45,169 nucleotides of DNA from Eikenella halliae (GCF_001648475.1 NZ_LXSQ01000008.1:1-45169); one strand, 5' to 3'. Positions 8,055 to 16,723 are shown, numbered from the stretch's first letter. Program-made: numbers and translations. The notes: a model not told the origin generated them from the letters alone.

Positions 8055-8525
8055 TTATGCCAATACGCGGGCAAAGAGGATGTTGTCTTCCAAATCGATG
8101 TGGTCGCGCAGGTCGTCCACCAGCTCTTGAGCCAGGCTGTAGAGGTGCTGCCAGCTGCGGCAGGCATCGGCGGGGGCTTGCAGGTTGCCGGTAACTTCCA
8201 GCAGGCGCTCAAGGGCGGCTTCGTGCTCGGTGTGCTCGTGCATCATCATGCGCACGGGCATGGCGGCAGCGCGACCGGCGCCTTGTTTGAGCATCGGGAA
8301 GAGGATGCGCTCTTCCTTCATCATGTGGCTGAGCAACTCGTTTTGGATGGTGTGCAGCAGGGAAACCACCTCGGCCGGGAATTTGCCTGCGTGCACGCCG
8401 GCCACTTTTTCGGCCAGTGGAACGAGTTCTTCCAACTGGCGGCGGTGGGTGTCGTGGTAGCGCGGCAGGATGTGGTCGATGATGTCGCTGTCGGAGGCGT
8501 TTTGCCAAAGTTCGTGATCAATCAT
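8055..8525 (-). CDS. Hemerythrin-like di-iron protein (RIC/YtfE/DnrN-type domain only)
   Basis: The 156-residue all-helical protein has the hemerythrin ligand pattern: H in R-Y-H-D-T-H, H in G-V-H-A-G, S-H-M-M-K-E-E, H-E-H-T-E-H-E and D-H-I-D-L-E-D. The best match by eye is the C-terminal domain of RIC proteins (YtfE, ScdA, neisserial DnrN), which help repair Fe-S clusters damaged by nitric oxide. The roughly 60-residue N-terminal ScdA_N domain with its two cysteines is absent. It is last in the nar cluster, 68 bases after narI with a DUS hairpin between them. The NO-repair role is inferred from family and context; a simple oxygen or iron hemerythrin is the alternative. Confidence 0.8.
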   Translation of the reverse strand: MIDHELWQNASDSDIIDHILPRYHDTHRRQLEELVPLAEKVAGVHAGKFPAEVVSLLHTIQNELLSHMMKEERILFPMLKQGAGRAAAMPVRMMMHEHTEHEAALERLLEVTGNLQAPADACRSWQHLYSLAQELVDDLRDHIDLEDNILFARVLA

Positions 8526-8555
8526 GAGTGTGATGTCCTTAGTGTTCTATAAGAA

Positions 8556-8587
8556 ATTTCAGGTAGCCCGAAAGGCTACCTGAAAAT
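8556..8587 (-). terminator. DUS inverted repeat between narI and the di-iron gene
   Basis: ATTTCAGGTAGCC and its inverse flank a 5-base loop. It could attenuate transcription into the hemerythrin-like gene. No T run follows on the minus strand. Confidence 0.45.
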
Positions 8588-8593
8588 ATTGCC

Positions 8594-9280
8594 TTAACGG
8601 CGGCGTACCAGCTGCCAGGGGCGGAATACGTAGAATACGCTGGCAAAACCGCTCCATACGTGCACCATACGGGTGAACGGGAAGATGAGGAAGAAGGTCA
8701 TGCCCATAAACATGTGCAGCTTAAAGAGGATGTGCGCATCGGTAATGAAGCCGGCGGCTTCCACACCGCGGAAGGTAACGATGTGCTGCGCCCACTGCAT
8801 GAGCAGGGTCATTTCGTGGCCGTCCATGTGGCCTGCGCTCACGCAAATGGTGGAGAGGCCGAGCAGGAGGGTCACCAAAATCCACACCAGCAGCAGCTTG
8901 TCGCGCCAGGTGCTGTTGATGTTGATGCGATCGATGGTGAAGCGGCGTTTGATCAGAATCAGCAGGCCGACCAGCGCCATGGTGCCGAAGATGCCGCCGG
9001 CGGTCATGGCCAAGAGCTGCTTGGCCGCATGGCTCACGCCCAAGGCATGCCATACCCACAGCGGGGTAAGCAGGCCGACGAAGTGGCCGCCGAACACGGC
9101 CAATACGCCCACGTGAAAGAGGATATTGCCCAAGCGCAGCTGGCCGTCATACAGCAGCTGGCTGGAATCGCTCTTCCAAGTGTACTGCTCGCGGTCGAAA
9201 CGCACGAGACTGCCGAAGAAGAAAATTGCCAAACAAATATAGGGATAGATGGCAAAGAAGAAGAAGTGCAGGTTACTCAT
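8594..9280 (-). CDS. narI: Respiratory nitrate reductase, gamma (cytochrome b) subunit
   Basis: NarI anchors NarGH in the inner membrane and passes electrons from quinol through two b hemes. The 228-residue protein has five predicted membrane helices. His56 and His66 fall at the same positions as two of the E. coli NarI heme ligands, and the C-terminal helices carry the matching histidines (A-H-I-L-F-K-L-H and R-M-V-H-V). It follows narJ by 24 bases. Confidence 0.97.
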   Translation of the reverse strand: MSNLHFFFFAIYPYICLAIFFFGSLVRFDREQYTWKSDSSQLLYDGQLRLGNILFHVGVLAVFGGHFVGLLTPLWVWHALGVSHAAKQLLAMTAGGIFGTMALVGLLILIKRRFTIDRININSTWRDKLLLVWILVTLLLGLSTICVSAGHMDGHEMTLLMQWAQHIVTFRGVEAAGFITDAHILFKLHMFMGMTFFLIFPFTRMVHVWSGFASVFYVFRPWQLVRRR

Positions 9281-9304
9281 ATCAAAACTCCCAAGCAGGT
9301 ATGC

Positions 9305-9949
9305 TTACTTGCTTTTTGGATAAAATTGTACGGTTTGGATGCTCGGCTTGAGCAGGGGCTCGATACCGGATACGTCGGGGCCGAAGGTTTCCATGGCTTC
9401 GTCCATATCGCGCACGGGCGGCTCGGTTAGGGGCTGCGGCTCGACGGGGCTGAGCGCCACGATATTCTCCAGCACGACGGCATAAGGCGAACCGGCGGTA
9501 CGCAAGTTTTTGCCGATATGGTTGATCACGTGCACGGCATCACCGAGCAGTTTTTGCGCATCGGCAGGCGGGATATGGGCGAAAAATTCCAGCAGCGCGG
9601 GCAGGAAGTCGGGCAGTTCGTCGTCGCCCAATTCGAAGCCGTATTTGCGGTATTCTTCCAACAAATCCACCATGGCGCTGCCGCGGTCGCGGTCTTCGCC
9701 GAAAACGTGCTCGAAAATATACAGCGCATGCAGGCGGTTGCGGTCGAAGGTGGAAACGTATTCCTCCTGGATATGGCGCAGGCTGTTGCCGCCCAGATAA
9801 TCCAGCAACGCTTGCAAACCCTCGCGGTGTGCGGCCAATTCGGGCATTTGGTCGAGTGCTGCCTGAAATTCAGGCAGCGCCTCCACTAATTCGGCTTCCG
9901 GATAGCACAGCAGCGCCGAGAAGAATTTGTATACCGGATTGCCCTGCAT
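9305..9949 (-). CDS. narJ: Nitrate reductase assembly chaperone
   Basis: NarJ binds apo-NarG and allows insertion of the molybdenum cofactor and Fe-S cluster before membrane attachment. The 214-residue protein matches the family (F-S-A-L-L-C-Y-P-E at the N-terminus, L-Y-I-F-E-H-V-F-G-E-D-R-D-R-G in the core). Its ATG overlaps the narH stop by one base (TGATG), so the two are translationally coupled. A 19-base palindrome (9859-9877) inside the gene contains CTGCCTGAA, the core of another neisserial DUS dialect. Confidence 0.97.
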   Translation of the reverse strand: MQGNPVYKFFSALLCYPEAELVEALPEFQAALDQMPELAAHREGLQALLDYLGGNSLRHIQEEYVSTFDRNRLHALYIFEHVFGEDRDRGSAMVDLLEEYRKYGFELGDDELPDFLPALLEFFAHIPPADAQKLLGDAVHVINHIGKNLRTAGSPYAVVLENIVALSPVEPQPLTEPPVRDMDEAMETFGPDVSGIEPLLKPSIQTVQFYPKSK

Positions 9950-11517
9950 CAGCGCACCCCTTTTTCGCGGTTTTCTTCCAAGTCCTTACGGCGGTCGAAG
10001 AAGATGATGGGCGAGGCTTTGGGCTTGCCGAACAGGCTTTCTTTGGTCATGCCGTCCGAGCCGCCGGAGCAGCCGTTGCCGAAGGAGAAGCCGCAACTTG
10101 CTTTGTCTTCAAAGGTGTTTTCCACCTGTTCTTTGTGGCTGGTGGGAATCACGAAGCGGTCTTCGTAGTTGGCGATGGCCATAATCTGATACATGTCTTC
10201 CACCATGGCGGGGGTCAGGCCGGTGCCGTCCAAGGTTTGCTCCAGCGTTTCGCCGTGTACTACTTGGCCGCGTTTGTAGCGGCGCATGGCGATCATGCGT
10301 TCCAGCGCGTCTTTAATCGGCTCGATTTTGCCGGCGGTCAGCAGGTTAGCCAGATAACGCAGCGGGATGCGCATTTCGTCCACGCTGGGGATGATGCCGT
10401 TTTCGCCCACCAAGCCGTTTTCGATGGCGGATTGGATCGGGGAGAGCGGCGGGATGTACCAAACCATCGGCAGCGTGCGGTATTCGGGGTGAAGCGGGAA
10501 GGCGATTTTCCATTCCATCGCCATTTTGTAGACGGGCGATTTTTTCGCCGCATCGAGCCAGCTCTGGCTGATGCCCTGTTTCAGGGCTTCGCGCTGGATT
10601 TCGGGGTCGTGCGGATCGAGGAACACGCCCAGCTGCGCTTCGTACAGGTCTTGCGGGTTTTCTACTGAAGCGGCTTCTTCGATTTTGTCGGCGTCATACA
10701 GCAGCACGCCCAGATAGCGGATGCGGCCTACGCAGGTTTCGGAGCAAACGGTCGGTTCGCCCGCTTCGATACGTGGGTAGCAGAAAATACATTTTTCGGC
10801 TTTGCCGCTCACCCAGTTGTAGTAAATTTTTTTGTAGGGGCAGCCGGACACGCACATACGCCAGCCGCGGCATTTGTCTTGGTCGATGAGTACGATGCCG
10901 TCGTCTTCGCGTTTGTAGATGCTGCCGGAGGGGCAGGAGGCGACACAGGTCGGGTTCAGGCAGTGTTCGCACAGGCGCGGCAGATACATCATGAAGGTCT
11001 GCTCGAACGCGCCCATCATGTCTTTCTGGATGCCTTCGAACAGGGTATCTTTGGCGCGTTTTTCAAATTCGCCGGCCAAGTCGTCTTCCCAGTTGGGACC
11101 CCATTCGACCTTGTCCATTTTCTTGCCGGTGAGCACGGAAATCGGCCGCGCGGTGGGCGGAGTTTTCATGCGCGGGGCATTTTGCAGGTGCTCGTAGTCG
11201 TAGGTGAACGGCTCGTAATAGTCGTCTATCTGCGGCAGGTTGGGGTTGGCGAAGATGTTGGACAGGATTTTCAAACGGCCGCCCTGCTTGGGCACGAGTT
11301 TGCCGTTGGGTTTGCGCACCCAGCCGCCGTTCCATTTTTCCTGGTCTTCCCAGTTTTTCGGGAAGCCGATGCCGGGCTTGGTTTCAACGTTGTTGAACCA
11401 GGCGTATTCCACGCCGTCGCGGCTTGTCCATACGTTTTTGCAGGTAACGGAGCAGGTGTGGCAGCCGATACATTTGTCCAAGTTCAGCACCATGCCGACT
11501 TGTGCTCTGATTTTCAT
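9949..11517 (-). CDS. narH: Respiratory nitrate reductase, beta (Fe-S) subunit
   Basis: NarH carries four Fe-S clusters linking NarI hemes to NarG. The 522-residue protein opens with Cys16, Cys19, Cys22 and Cys26 and has further ferredoxin-type clusters (C-E-H-C-L-N-P-T-C, C-R-G-W-R-M-C, C-I-F-C). The Trp in C-R-G-W-R-M-C marks the [3Fe-4S] site of the family. A Cys/Gly-rich patch lies near the C-terminus (S-C-G-F-S-F-G-N-G-C-S-G-G). The start has AAGGA nine bases upstream. It follows the cupin gene, not narG directly. Confidence 0.98.
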   Translation of the reverse strand: MKIRAQVGMVLNLDKCIGCHTCSVTCKNVWTSRDGVEYAWFNNVETKPGIGFPKNWEDQEKWNGGWVRKPNGKLVPKQGGRLKILSNIFANPNLPQIDDYYEPFTYDYEHLQNAPRMKTPPTARPISVLTGKKMDKVEWGPNWEDDLAGEFEKRAKDTLFEGIQKDMMGAFEQTFMMYLPRLCEHCLNPTCVASCPSGSIYKREDDGIVLIDQDKCRGWRMCVSGCPYKKIYYNWVSGKAEKCIFCYPRIEAGEPTVCSETCVGRIRYLGVLLYDADKIEEAASVENPQDLYEAQLGVFLDPHDPEIQREALKQGISQSWLDAAKKSPVYKMAMEWKIAFPLHPEYRTLPMVWYIPPLSPIQSAIENGLVGENGIIPSVDEMRIPLRYLANLLTAGKIEPIKDALERMIAMRRYKRGQVVHGETLEQTLDGTGLTPAMVEDMYQIMAIANYEDRFVIPTSHKEQVENTFEDKASCGFSFGNGCSGGSDGMTKESLFGKPKASPIIFFDRRKDLEENREKGVR

Positions 11518-11541
11518 GATGTGTTCCTTAAATGATTGGTC

Positions 11542-11585
11542 TTTTTCAGGTAGCCTTCCGTTGGCTCTTGAGGCTACCTGAAAAA
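11542..11585 (-). terminator. DUS inverted repeat between the cupin gene and narH
   Basis: Two DUS copies in inverted orientation with 15-bp arms and a 14-base loop fill most of the 71-base gap. Read-through is required if narH is transcribed from the narG promoter. Confidence 0.5.
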
Positions 11586-11588
11586 CGG

Positions 11589-11933
11589 TTATGCCTTTTC
11601 GAATCCGGCTTTCGGACTGACAATCGAAACCAAGATGCAGTCTTCCTGGCCGCTGTTGCGGGCGCCGTGGATTTGGTGGTCGCCCACCACTACGCTATCG
11701 CCTGCGCGGATGGTGCGGCCGCTTTGCGCGTCGTCCACCAGCTCGGCTTCGCCCTGCAGCACAATCCAAATATCCACGCCGCACGGGTGGCGGTGGGCGG
11801 GCAACATGGTTTGCGGCGGAATCTGCCACAGCACCATGTTGTCGTGTTGGTCTTGATACAGTACGGTGCGCACGGCTTCGGAGGGGGTTTCCTTCAAATA
11901 ATCGGAAAAACGGATAATCTGCGGGAGCTTCAT
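11589..11933 (-). CDS. Cupin-domain protein inside the nar operon
   Basis: The 114-residue single-domain cupin has the two metal-site motifs: P-A-H-R-H-P-C-G-V-D around residue 45 and, near residue 85, D-H-Q-I-H-G. There is no signal peptide or partner domain. It lies between narG and narH in the same direction, with DUS hairpins on both sides and a good AAGGA site upstream of the ATG. Most narGHJI operons have narH directly after narG. Small cupins range from sugar isomerases and dioxygenases to metal or ligand sensors, so no reaction can be assigned. The position suggests a role in nitrate respiration or its control. Confidence 0.85.
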   Translation of the reverse strand: MKLPQIIRFSDYLKETPSEAVRTVLYQDQHDNMVLWQIPPQTMLPAHRHPCGVDIWIVLQGEAELVDDAQSGRTIRAGDSVVVGDHQIHGARNSGQEDCILVSIVSPKAGFEKA

Positions 11934-11950
11934 GGTTTTGTTCCTTATCT

Positions 11951-11996
11951 GGTTTTCAGGTAGCCTTTGGTTTAGCAGAAGGCTACCTGAAAAACC
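11951..11996 (-). terminator. DUS inverted repeat between narG and the cupin gene
   Basis: GGTTTTCAGGTAGCCTT and its inverse are separated by 11 bases, directly after the narG stop. On the minus strand the hairpin is followed by AAAACC, not a T run, so it may act as a partial terminator or an mRNA-stabilising structure. Confidence 0.5.
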
Positions 11997-14900
11997 TTAT
12001 GCCTGATCAGCGGGTTCGTCCATCCAGTCGATGTCCTTCATCTTGCGGACAATCACCCACTCGTCGCGGTTGGAGCCGACAGTGCCGTAATAGTTGAAGC
12101 TGTACGCCAGTTGCGCATAGCCGCCTATCATGTGGGTCGGGTTCAATACCGCCTTGGTTACCGAGTTGTGGATGCCGCCGCGTTTCTTGGTGGTTTCCGC
12201 CGCAGGCGTGTGCACCAGTTTTTCCTGAGCGTGGTACATCAAAATCATGGTTTCAGGAATACGCTGGCTCACAATCACGCGGCAGGCGATCGAACCATTG
12301 GTGTTGAACACTTCCACCCAGTCGTTATCCACCAACCCTGCTTTCTTGGCATCGATTTCGGAAATCCACACGTGCGGGCCGCCGCGAGAGAGCGTGAGCA
12401 TGCGCAGGTTTTCTGAATAGGTACTGTGGATGCCCCATTTCTGGTGCGGCGTGAGGAAGTTGAGCGTGATTTCCGGATTGCCGTTGGGCATTTTACCCAA
12501 GAGTTTCTTGGTGGTTTTGGTGTCCACGGCGGGGCGGTACACGCAGAAGGCCGCACCGAAATCGCGCATCCATTTGTGGTCTTGGTAGAACTGCTGGCGG
12601 CCAGTGAGCGTACGCCACGGAATCAGCTCGTGCACGTTGGTGTAGCCTGCGGTGTAGCACACTTCTTCGCTCTCCACGCCCGACCAAATCGGCGAGGTAA
12701 CGATCTTGCGCGGCTGGGCAACGATGTCGCGGAAGCGGATTTGCGTGTGCTCGCTGGCGTTAATCAGGTGCGTGTGGTCGCGGCCGGTGGCTTTGCCCAA
12801 GGCCTGCCAGGCTTTTTTCGCCACATGGCCGTTGGTTTCCGGCGCAAGGGTCAGAATCATCTCGGCCGCATCGATGGCGGTTTCGATTTTCGGCTGGCCT
12901 TTGCCTGCGCCTTCGGCGCGCACACCGTTGAGTTTGCGCAGGAAGTCCACTTCGTGCTTGGTATCCCAAGCCATGCCTTTGCCGTTGTTGTTCACTTTCT
13001 CCAACAGGGGGCCGATGGAGGTGAATTTCTCGTAAATCGCGCCGTAATCGCGTTCCACCACGGTCATGGCCGGCATGGTTTTGCCCGGAATCGGCTCGCA
13101 TTCGCCGAGTTTCCAATCTTTCGGATCGAAGGGCTGGCCGAGTTCCTGCGGGCTGTCGTGCATCAGCGGGGTGAGCACGATGTCTTTGCGCACGCCCAGA
13201 TAGTCTTTGGCCAGCTCGCTGAATTTTTTGGCCAGGCCTTTATAGATTTCCCAGTCGGATTTGCTCTGCCACAAAGGCTGCACCGCTTCGGTAAACGGAT
13301 GGATGAACGGGTGCATGTCGGACGTGTTCAGATCGTGTTTCTCGTACCAAGTGGCGGTCGGGAAAATCACGTCGGCGTACAGGCAGGTGGTGTTCATGCG
13401 GAAATCCAAGAGCGTGAACAAATCCAGCTTGCCTTCCACGCCTTCCCGCTGCTTCACTTCGGCCGGTTTCAGGCAGTCGTCTTCGTCGCTCATCAGGCCG
13501 TTTTGCGTGCCGAGCAGGTATTTCAGGAAATATTCGTGGCCTTTGCCGGACGAACCCAAAATGTTGGAACGCCAAATAAACATATTGCGCGGCCAGTTTT
13601 TCGGGTTTTCCGGATCGTCGCAGGACATTTCCAGCGTGCCTTCCTTCAAACCTTTCACGGTGTAATCCACAGGATTCATACCGGCTTTTTCGGCCGCATC
13701 GGTTATATCCAGCGGATTGGTTTCCAACTGCGGCGCGCTCGGCGTCCAACCCATGCGGGCGGCTTTAGCATTGAAGTCGATCATGGTCAGGCGGCGCATA
13801 TCGTCGCCCGCGTCGGACGTGAGCAGCTCGTCGGCGGACACGGTTTCGTGGCGGTACTGACCGGTGTGACCGTAGAAGAATGAAGTACCGGCCATCTGGC
13901 GCGCGGGGCGGTGCCAGTCGAGCGCGAAAGTCAGCGGCGCCCAGCCGGACTGCGGACGCAGTTTTTCCTGGCCTACATAATGGCACCAGCCGCCGCCGGA
14001 CTTGCCGATGGTGCCGCACATCATCAGCATGTTGATCAGGCCGCGATAGTTCATGTCCAGGTAATACCAGTGGTTCAGGCCGGCGCCGACGATAATCATC
14101 GAACGGCCTTTGGTGTCGTGCGCGTTCTGGGCGAACTCGCGGGCTACCTGAATCACGCGTTCGGGAGCGACACCGGTGTGTTTTTCCTGCCATTTCGGCG
14201 TGTAGGGCTTGTCTTCAAAATAATCTTTGGCTACGTTCTCGTCGCCCAAGCCGTTGTCCACGCCATATTGCGCCACCAAAAGGTCAAACACGGTGGCCAC
14301 CAACTGGCTGCTGCCGTCGGCTAGGGTGATGCGTTTCACCGGCACTTTGCGGAAGGTTTTTTCTTCGTCGAACTCGCCGCCGAAATAGTCGAAACCAACG
14401 CGCACCACGTCATCGGCATAGTTTTTCAGCGACAAGGCCGCTTGAACGTCTTGGTCATCCTGCGCCTTGGTTTCCAGATTCCATTTTTGGCTGCCGTCCC
14501 AACGGAAGCCGATGGAGCCGTTGGGCAGCATCAGGCTGTTGGTTTTCTCGTTCCAAGCCAGTACTTTCCAATCGGGATTTTTCTCTTCGCCGAAGTTGTC
14601 GCTCAAATGGGAGGCGCGCAGAGTGTATTCCGGGCGGTAGTCTTCGCCGTCTTCTTTCAGGCACACCAGCACCGGCATATCGGTCAGGCGGCGGCAGTAA
14701 TCTTGGAAATAGTCGGATGGATTGTCGATATGGAATTCTTTGAGGATAACGTGTCCCATCGCCATCGCCAGCGCAGCATCCGTGCCTTGGCGCGGTGCGA
14801 GCCAGATGTCGCTGAACTTGGCCATTTCGCCAAAGTCGGACGACACGGCGACGGTTTTGGTGCCTTTATAGCGCACTTCAGTGTAGAAGTGGGCGTCGGG

Positions 14901-15683
14901 GGTACGGGTCATCGGAATATTGGAACCCCACACCAAAAGATAATTGGAGTTGTACCAGTCGGCGGATTCGGCCACGTCGGTCTGTTCGCCCCAAGTCTGC
15001 GGCGAAGCGGGCGGCAAGTCGCAATACCAGTCGTAGAACGACAGCGGCACGCCGCCGATCAAGCCGAGATAGCGCGCGCCTGCAGCGTAGCTGATCATTG
15101 ACATGGCAGGAATCGGCGAGAAGCCGATAACGCGGTCGGGGCCGTATTTCTTGATGGTGTAGCAGTTGGCTGCAGCCACCATTTCATAGGCTTCGTCCCA
15201 GTTGGAACGCACGAAGCCGCCCAAGCCGCGCTGGGATTTATAGGATTTGGAACGCTCGGGGTCTTCCACAATCCATTTCCATGCTTCGATCGGGTCTTTG
15301 GTTTTGCGTGCTTCGCGCCACAGTTCGGCCAGCGCGCCGCGCATCATCGGATATTTGATACGCTGGGCAGAGTAAACATACCAGCTGTAAGACGCACCGC
15401 GCGGGCAACCGCGAGGCTCGTGGTTAGGCAAATCCGGGCGGGTGCGCGGATAGTCGGTCTGCTGGGTTTCCCAGGTGATGATGCCGTTTTTAACGTAGAT
15501 TTTCCACGAGCACGAACCGGTACAGTTCACGCCGTGGGTGGAACGGGCAACTTTATCGTGCGACCAGCGGCTGCGGTAGGCATTTTCCCACTTGCGGTCT
15601 TCGTTGATCAAAACGCCGTGGCCGTTGGAAAACGGCTCGCGTTTTTGCCTGAAGAAGGTCAGGCGGTCTAAGAAATGGCTCAT
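11997..15683 (-). CDS. narG: Respiratory nitrate reductase, alpha (molybdenum) subunit
   Basis: NarG reduces nitrate to nitrite at a bis-MGD molybdenum centre on the cytoplasmic side. The 1228-residue protein is close to full family length. His50, Cys54 and Cys58 (H-G-V-N-C-T-G-S-C-S-W) match the unusual His-coordinated FS0 cluster. Y-C-D-L-P-P-A-S-P-Q-T-W-G-E-Q holds the Asp that ligates molybdenum in E. coli NarG (Asp222 there). The N-terminus lacks a cleavable signal, as expected for the cytoplasm-facing enzyme. It is first in its operon and divergent from a Mop-type molybdate-binding protein gene. Confidence 0.98.
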   Translation of the reverse strand: MSHFLDRLTFFRQKREPFSNGHGVLINEDRKWENAYRSRWSHDKVARSTHGVNCTGSCSWKIYVKNGIITWETQQTDYPRTRPDLPNHEPRGCPRGASYSWYVYSAQRIKYPMMRGALAELWREARKTKDPIEAWKWIVEDPERSKSYKSQRGLGGFVRSNWDEAYEMVAAANCYTIKKYGPDRVIGFSPIPAMSMISYAAGARYLGLIGGVPLSFYDWYCDLPPASPQTWGEQTDVAESADWYNSNYLLVWGSNIPMTRTPDAHFYTEVRYKGTKTVAVSSDFGEMAKFSDIWLAPRQGTDAALAMAMGHVILKEFHIDNPSDYFQDYCRRLTDMPVLVCLKEDGEDYRPEYTLRASHLSDNFGEEKNPDWKVLAWNEKTNSLMLPNGSIGFRWDGSQKWNLETKAQDDQDVQAALSLKNYADDVVRVGFDYFGGEFDEEKTFRKVPVKRITLADGSSQLVATVFDLLVAQYGVDNGLGDENVAKDYFEDKPYTPKWQEKHTGVAPERVIQVAREFAQNAHDTKGRSMIIVGAGLNHWYYLDMNYRGLINMLMMCGTIGKSGGGWCHYVGQEKLRPQSGWAPLTFALDWHRPARQMAGTSFFYGHTGQYRHETVSADELLTSDAGDDMRRLTMIDFNAKAARMGWTPSAPQLETNPLDITDAAEKAGMNPVDYTVKGLKEGTLEMSCDDPENPKNWPRNMFIWRSNILGSSGKGHEYFLKYLLGTQNGLMSDEDDCLKPAEVKQREGVEGKLDLFTLLDFRMNTTCLYADVIFPTATWYEKHDLNTSDMHPFIHPFTEAVQPLWQSKSDWEIYKGLAKKFSELAKDYLGVRKDIVLTPLMHDSPQELGQPFDPKDWKLGECEPIPGKTMPAMTVVERDYGAIYEKFTSIGPLLEKVNNNGKGMAWDTKHEVDFLRKLNGVRAEGAGKGQPKIETAIDAAEMILTLAPETNGHVAKKAWQALGKATGRDHTHLINASEHTQIRFRDIVAQPRKIVTSPIWSGVESEEVCYTAGYTNVHELIPWRTLTGRQQFYQDHKWMRDFGAAFCVYRPAVDTKTTKKLLGKMPNGNPEITLNFLTPHQKWGIHSTYSENLRMLTLSRGGPHVWISEIDAKKAGLVDNDWVEVFNTNGSIACRVIVSQRIPETMILMYHAQEKLVHTPAAETTKKRGGIHNSVTKAVLNPTHMIGGYAQLAYSFNYYGTVGSNRDEWVIVRKMKDIDWMDEPADQA

Positions 15684-16020
15684 GTGCGATCCCTATATGT
15701 ATGCTTTGCCAGCAAAAACCACGCAAAGGTCTTCCTGTGCGAAAGCTATTCTCAAAACCGAAATACTTTTATACTCAGTGGATTGAACTATAAAGCAAGC
15801 AAGCGGCAAAAAACATGCTTCCATCAGGTTTAATTGCCATTCATTCGAATGATACAAACTAATTCTAAAGAACTAGTTCGAAATAATTATTGCCAATACT
15901 TCATGATAGAAATAGCCGATAGCGGGCTTATTTGGCTAAAATTGCCTCTCCTTTTAACTCAAGCCAAATTATGGCATTATTCACACTCGTATGTTTATGG
16001 AAAATAAAAACGGTTCACTT
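15684..16020. promoter_or_regulatory. Divergent narG / mop control region
   Basis: This AT-rich spacer of about 340 bases lies between oppositely oriented narG and mop. It contains a perfect 12-bp palindrome TCATTCGAATGA (15841-15852) and a 10-bp palindrome GAACTAGTTC (15870-15879), both plausible operators. No good FNR box (TTGATnnnnATCAA) was seen. A TAGGGA sequence ahead of narG may serve as its ribosome site. Confidence 0.45.
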
Positions 16021-16449
16021 ATGAAAACCAGCGCCCGCAACCAACTGCCCGGTAAAATCACTGCCGTTAAACACGGCCCCGTTACCAGCGAAATTACTCT
16101 CCAGCTGGCCAACGGCATGAGCTTGGTCGGCACCGTAACCGAAGAAAGCTGCCGCGAGCTCGGCTTGGCCGAAGGCGGCTTGGCCACCGCGCTGATTAAA
16201 GCCAGCAACATCATCGTGGCCACCGATCTGCACCCAATGAAACTCTCCGCCCGCAACCAGCTCTCCGGCCTGGTTACCCATGTTGAACGCGGTACGGTAA
16301 ACTCCATCGTCAGCATCGACATCGGCGGCGGCCTCATCCTGACTGCCGGCATCACCATGCAAAGCACCGAAACCCTCGATTTACACCCCGGCCAGAAGGT
16401 TACCGCCATTTTCAAAGCCGGCAGCGTGATTTTGGGCGTAGTCGCTTAA
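16021..16449 (+). CDS. Molybdate-binding Mop (molbindin) protein, two Mop domains
   Basis: Mop/TOBE proteins bind molybdate or tungstate and act as intracellular stores. The 142-residue product has two repeats of about 70 residues, each beginning with S-A-R-N-Q-L and containing a V-x-H-x-G/R-x-V strand (K-T-S-A-R-N-Q-L-P-G, then K-L-S-A-R-N-Q-L-S-G). I chose the ATG at 16021 because the Mop repeat begins there; in-frame ATGs at 15991 and 15997 would add 8-10 unrelated residues. It is divergent from narG, which needs molybdenum. A strong DUS terminator follows. Confidence 0.9.
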   Translation: MKTSARNQLPGKITAVKHGPVTSEITLQLANGMSLVGTVTEESCRELGLAEGGLATALIKASNIIVATDLHPMKLSARNQLSGLVTHVERGTVNSIVSIDIGGGLILTAGITMQSTETLDLHPGQKVTAIFKAGSVILGVVA

Positions 16450-16471
16450 CACCTGTCCAAGCACAGTCACT

Positions 16472-16527
16472 AAAGGCTACCTGAAAACAGAGTTCCAACC
16501 GAACCATGTTTTCAGGTAGCCTTTTTT
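16472..16527 (+). terminator. DUS hairpin terminator after the mop gene
   Basis: AAAGGCTACCTGAAAACA pairs with its inverse across a 17-base loop and ends in six T residues. Confidence 0.85.
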
Positions 16528-16547
16528 CGTTTGGCAAAATAGCGGCT

Positions 16548-16600
16548 GCATAGCAGATTACTCTTGAATCCAAACAAGGCGATGCAGCGCCATACCCTTA
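16548..16600 (+). repeat. Decayed Correia-type element, left half
   Basis: CATAGCAGATTACT resembles the terminal TATAGTGAATTAAC. About 15 bases further, ACAAGGCGATGCAGCGC lines up with the inner ACAAGGCGACGAGCCGC of copy 1. The right half is not recognisable. It lies upstream of the TonB-dependent receptor gene. Confidence 0.4.
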
Positions 16601-16723
16601 AACTTGACCCGCCATTTACCGCCCTATACCGCAATTCTATCTAATCCCTTCGGCTGATGACATATGTTCAACGAGCAAGTTAGATTCACGCAATCTTAAC
16701 CAAACTATACACAAGTCATCATT

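Noticed and set aside
12426..13883. A 485-codon plus-strand frame opposite narG
   Set aside because: Antisense to conserved NarG sequence with no recognisable domain.
15684..15990. FNR-type operator for narG
   Set aside because: No TTGATnnnnATCAA-like site with fewer than several mismatches was seen.
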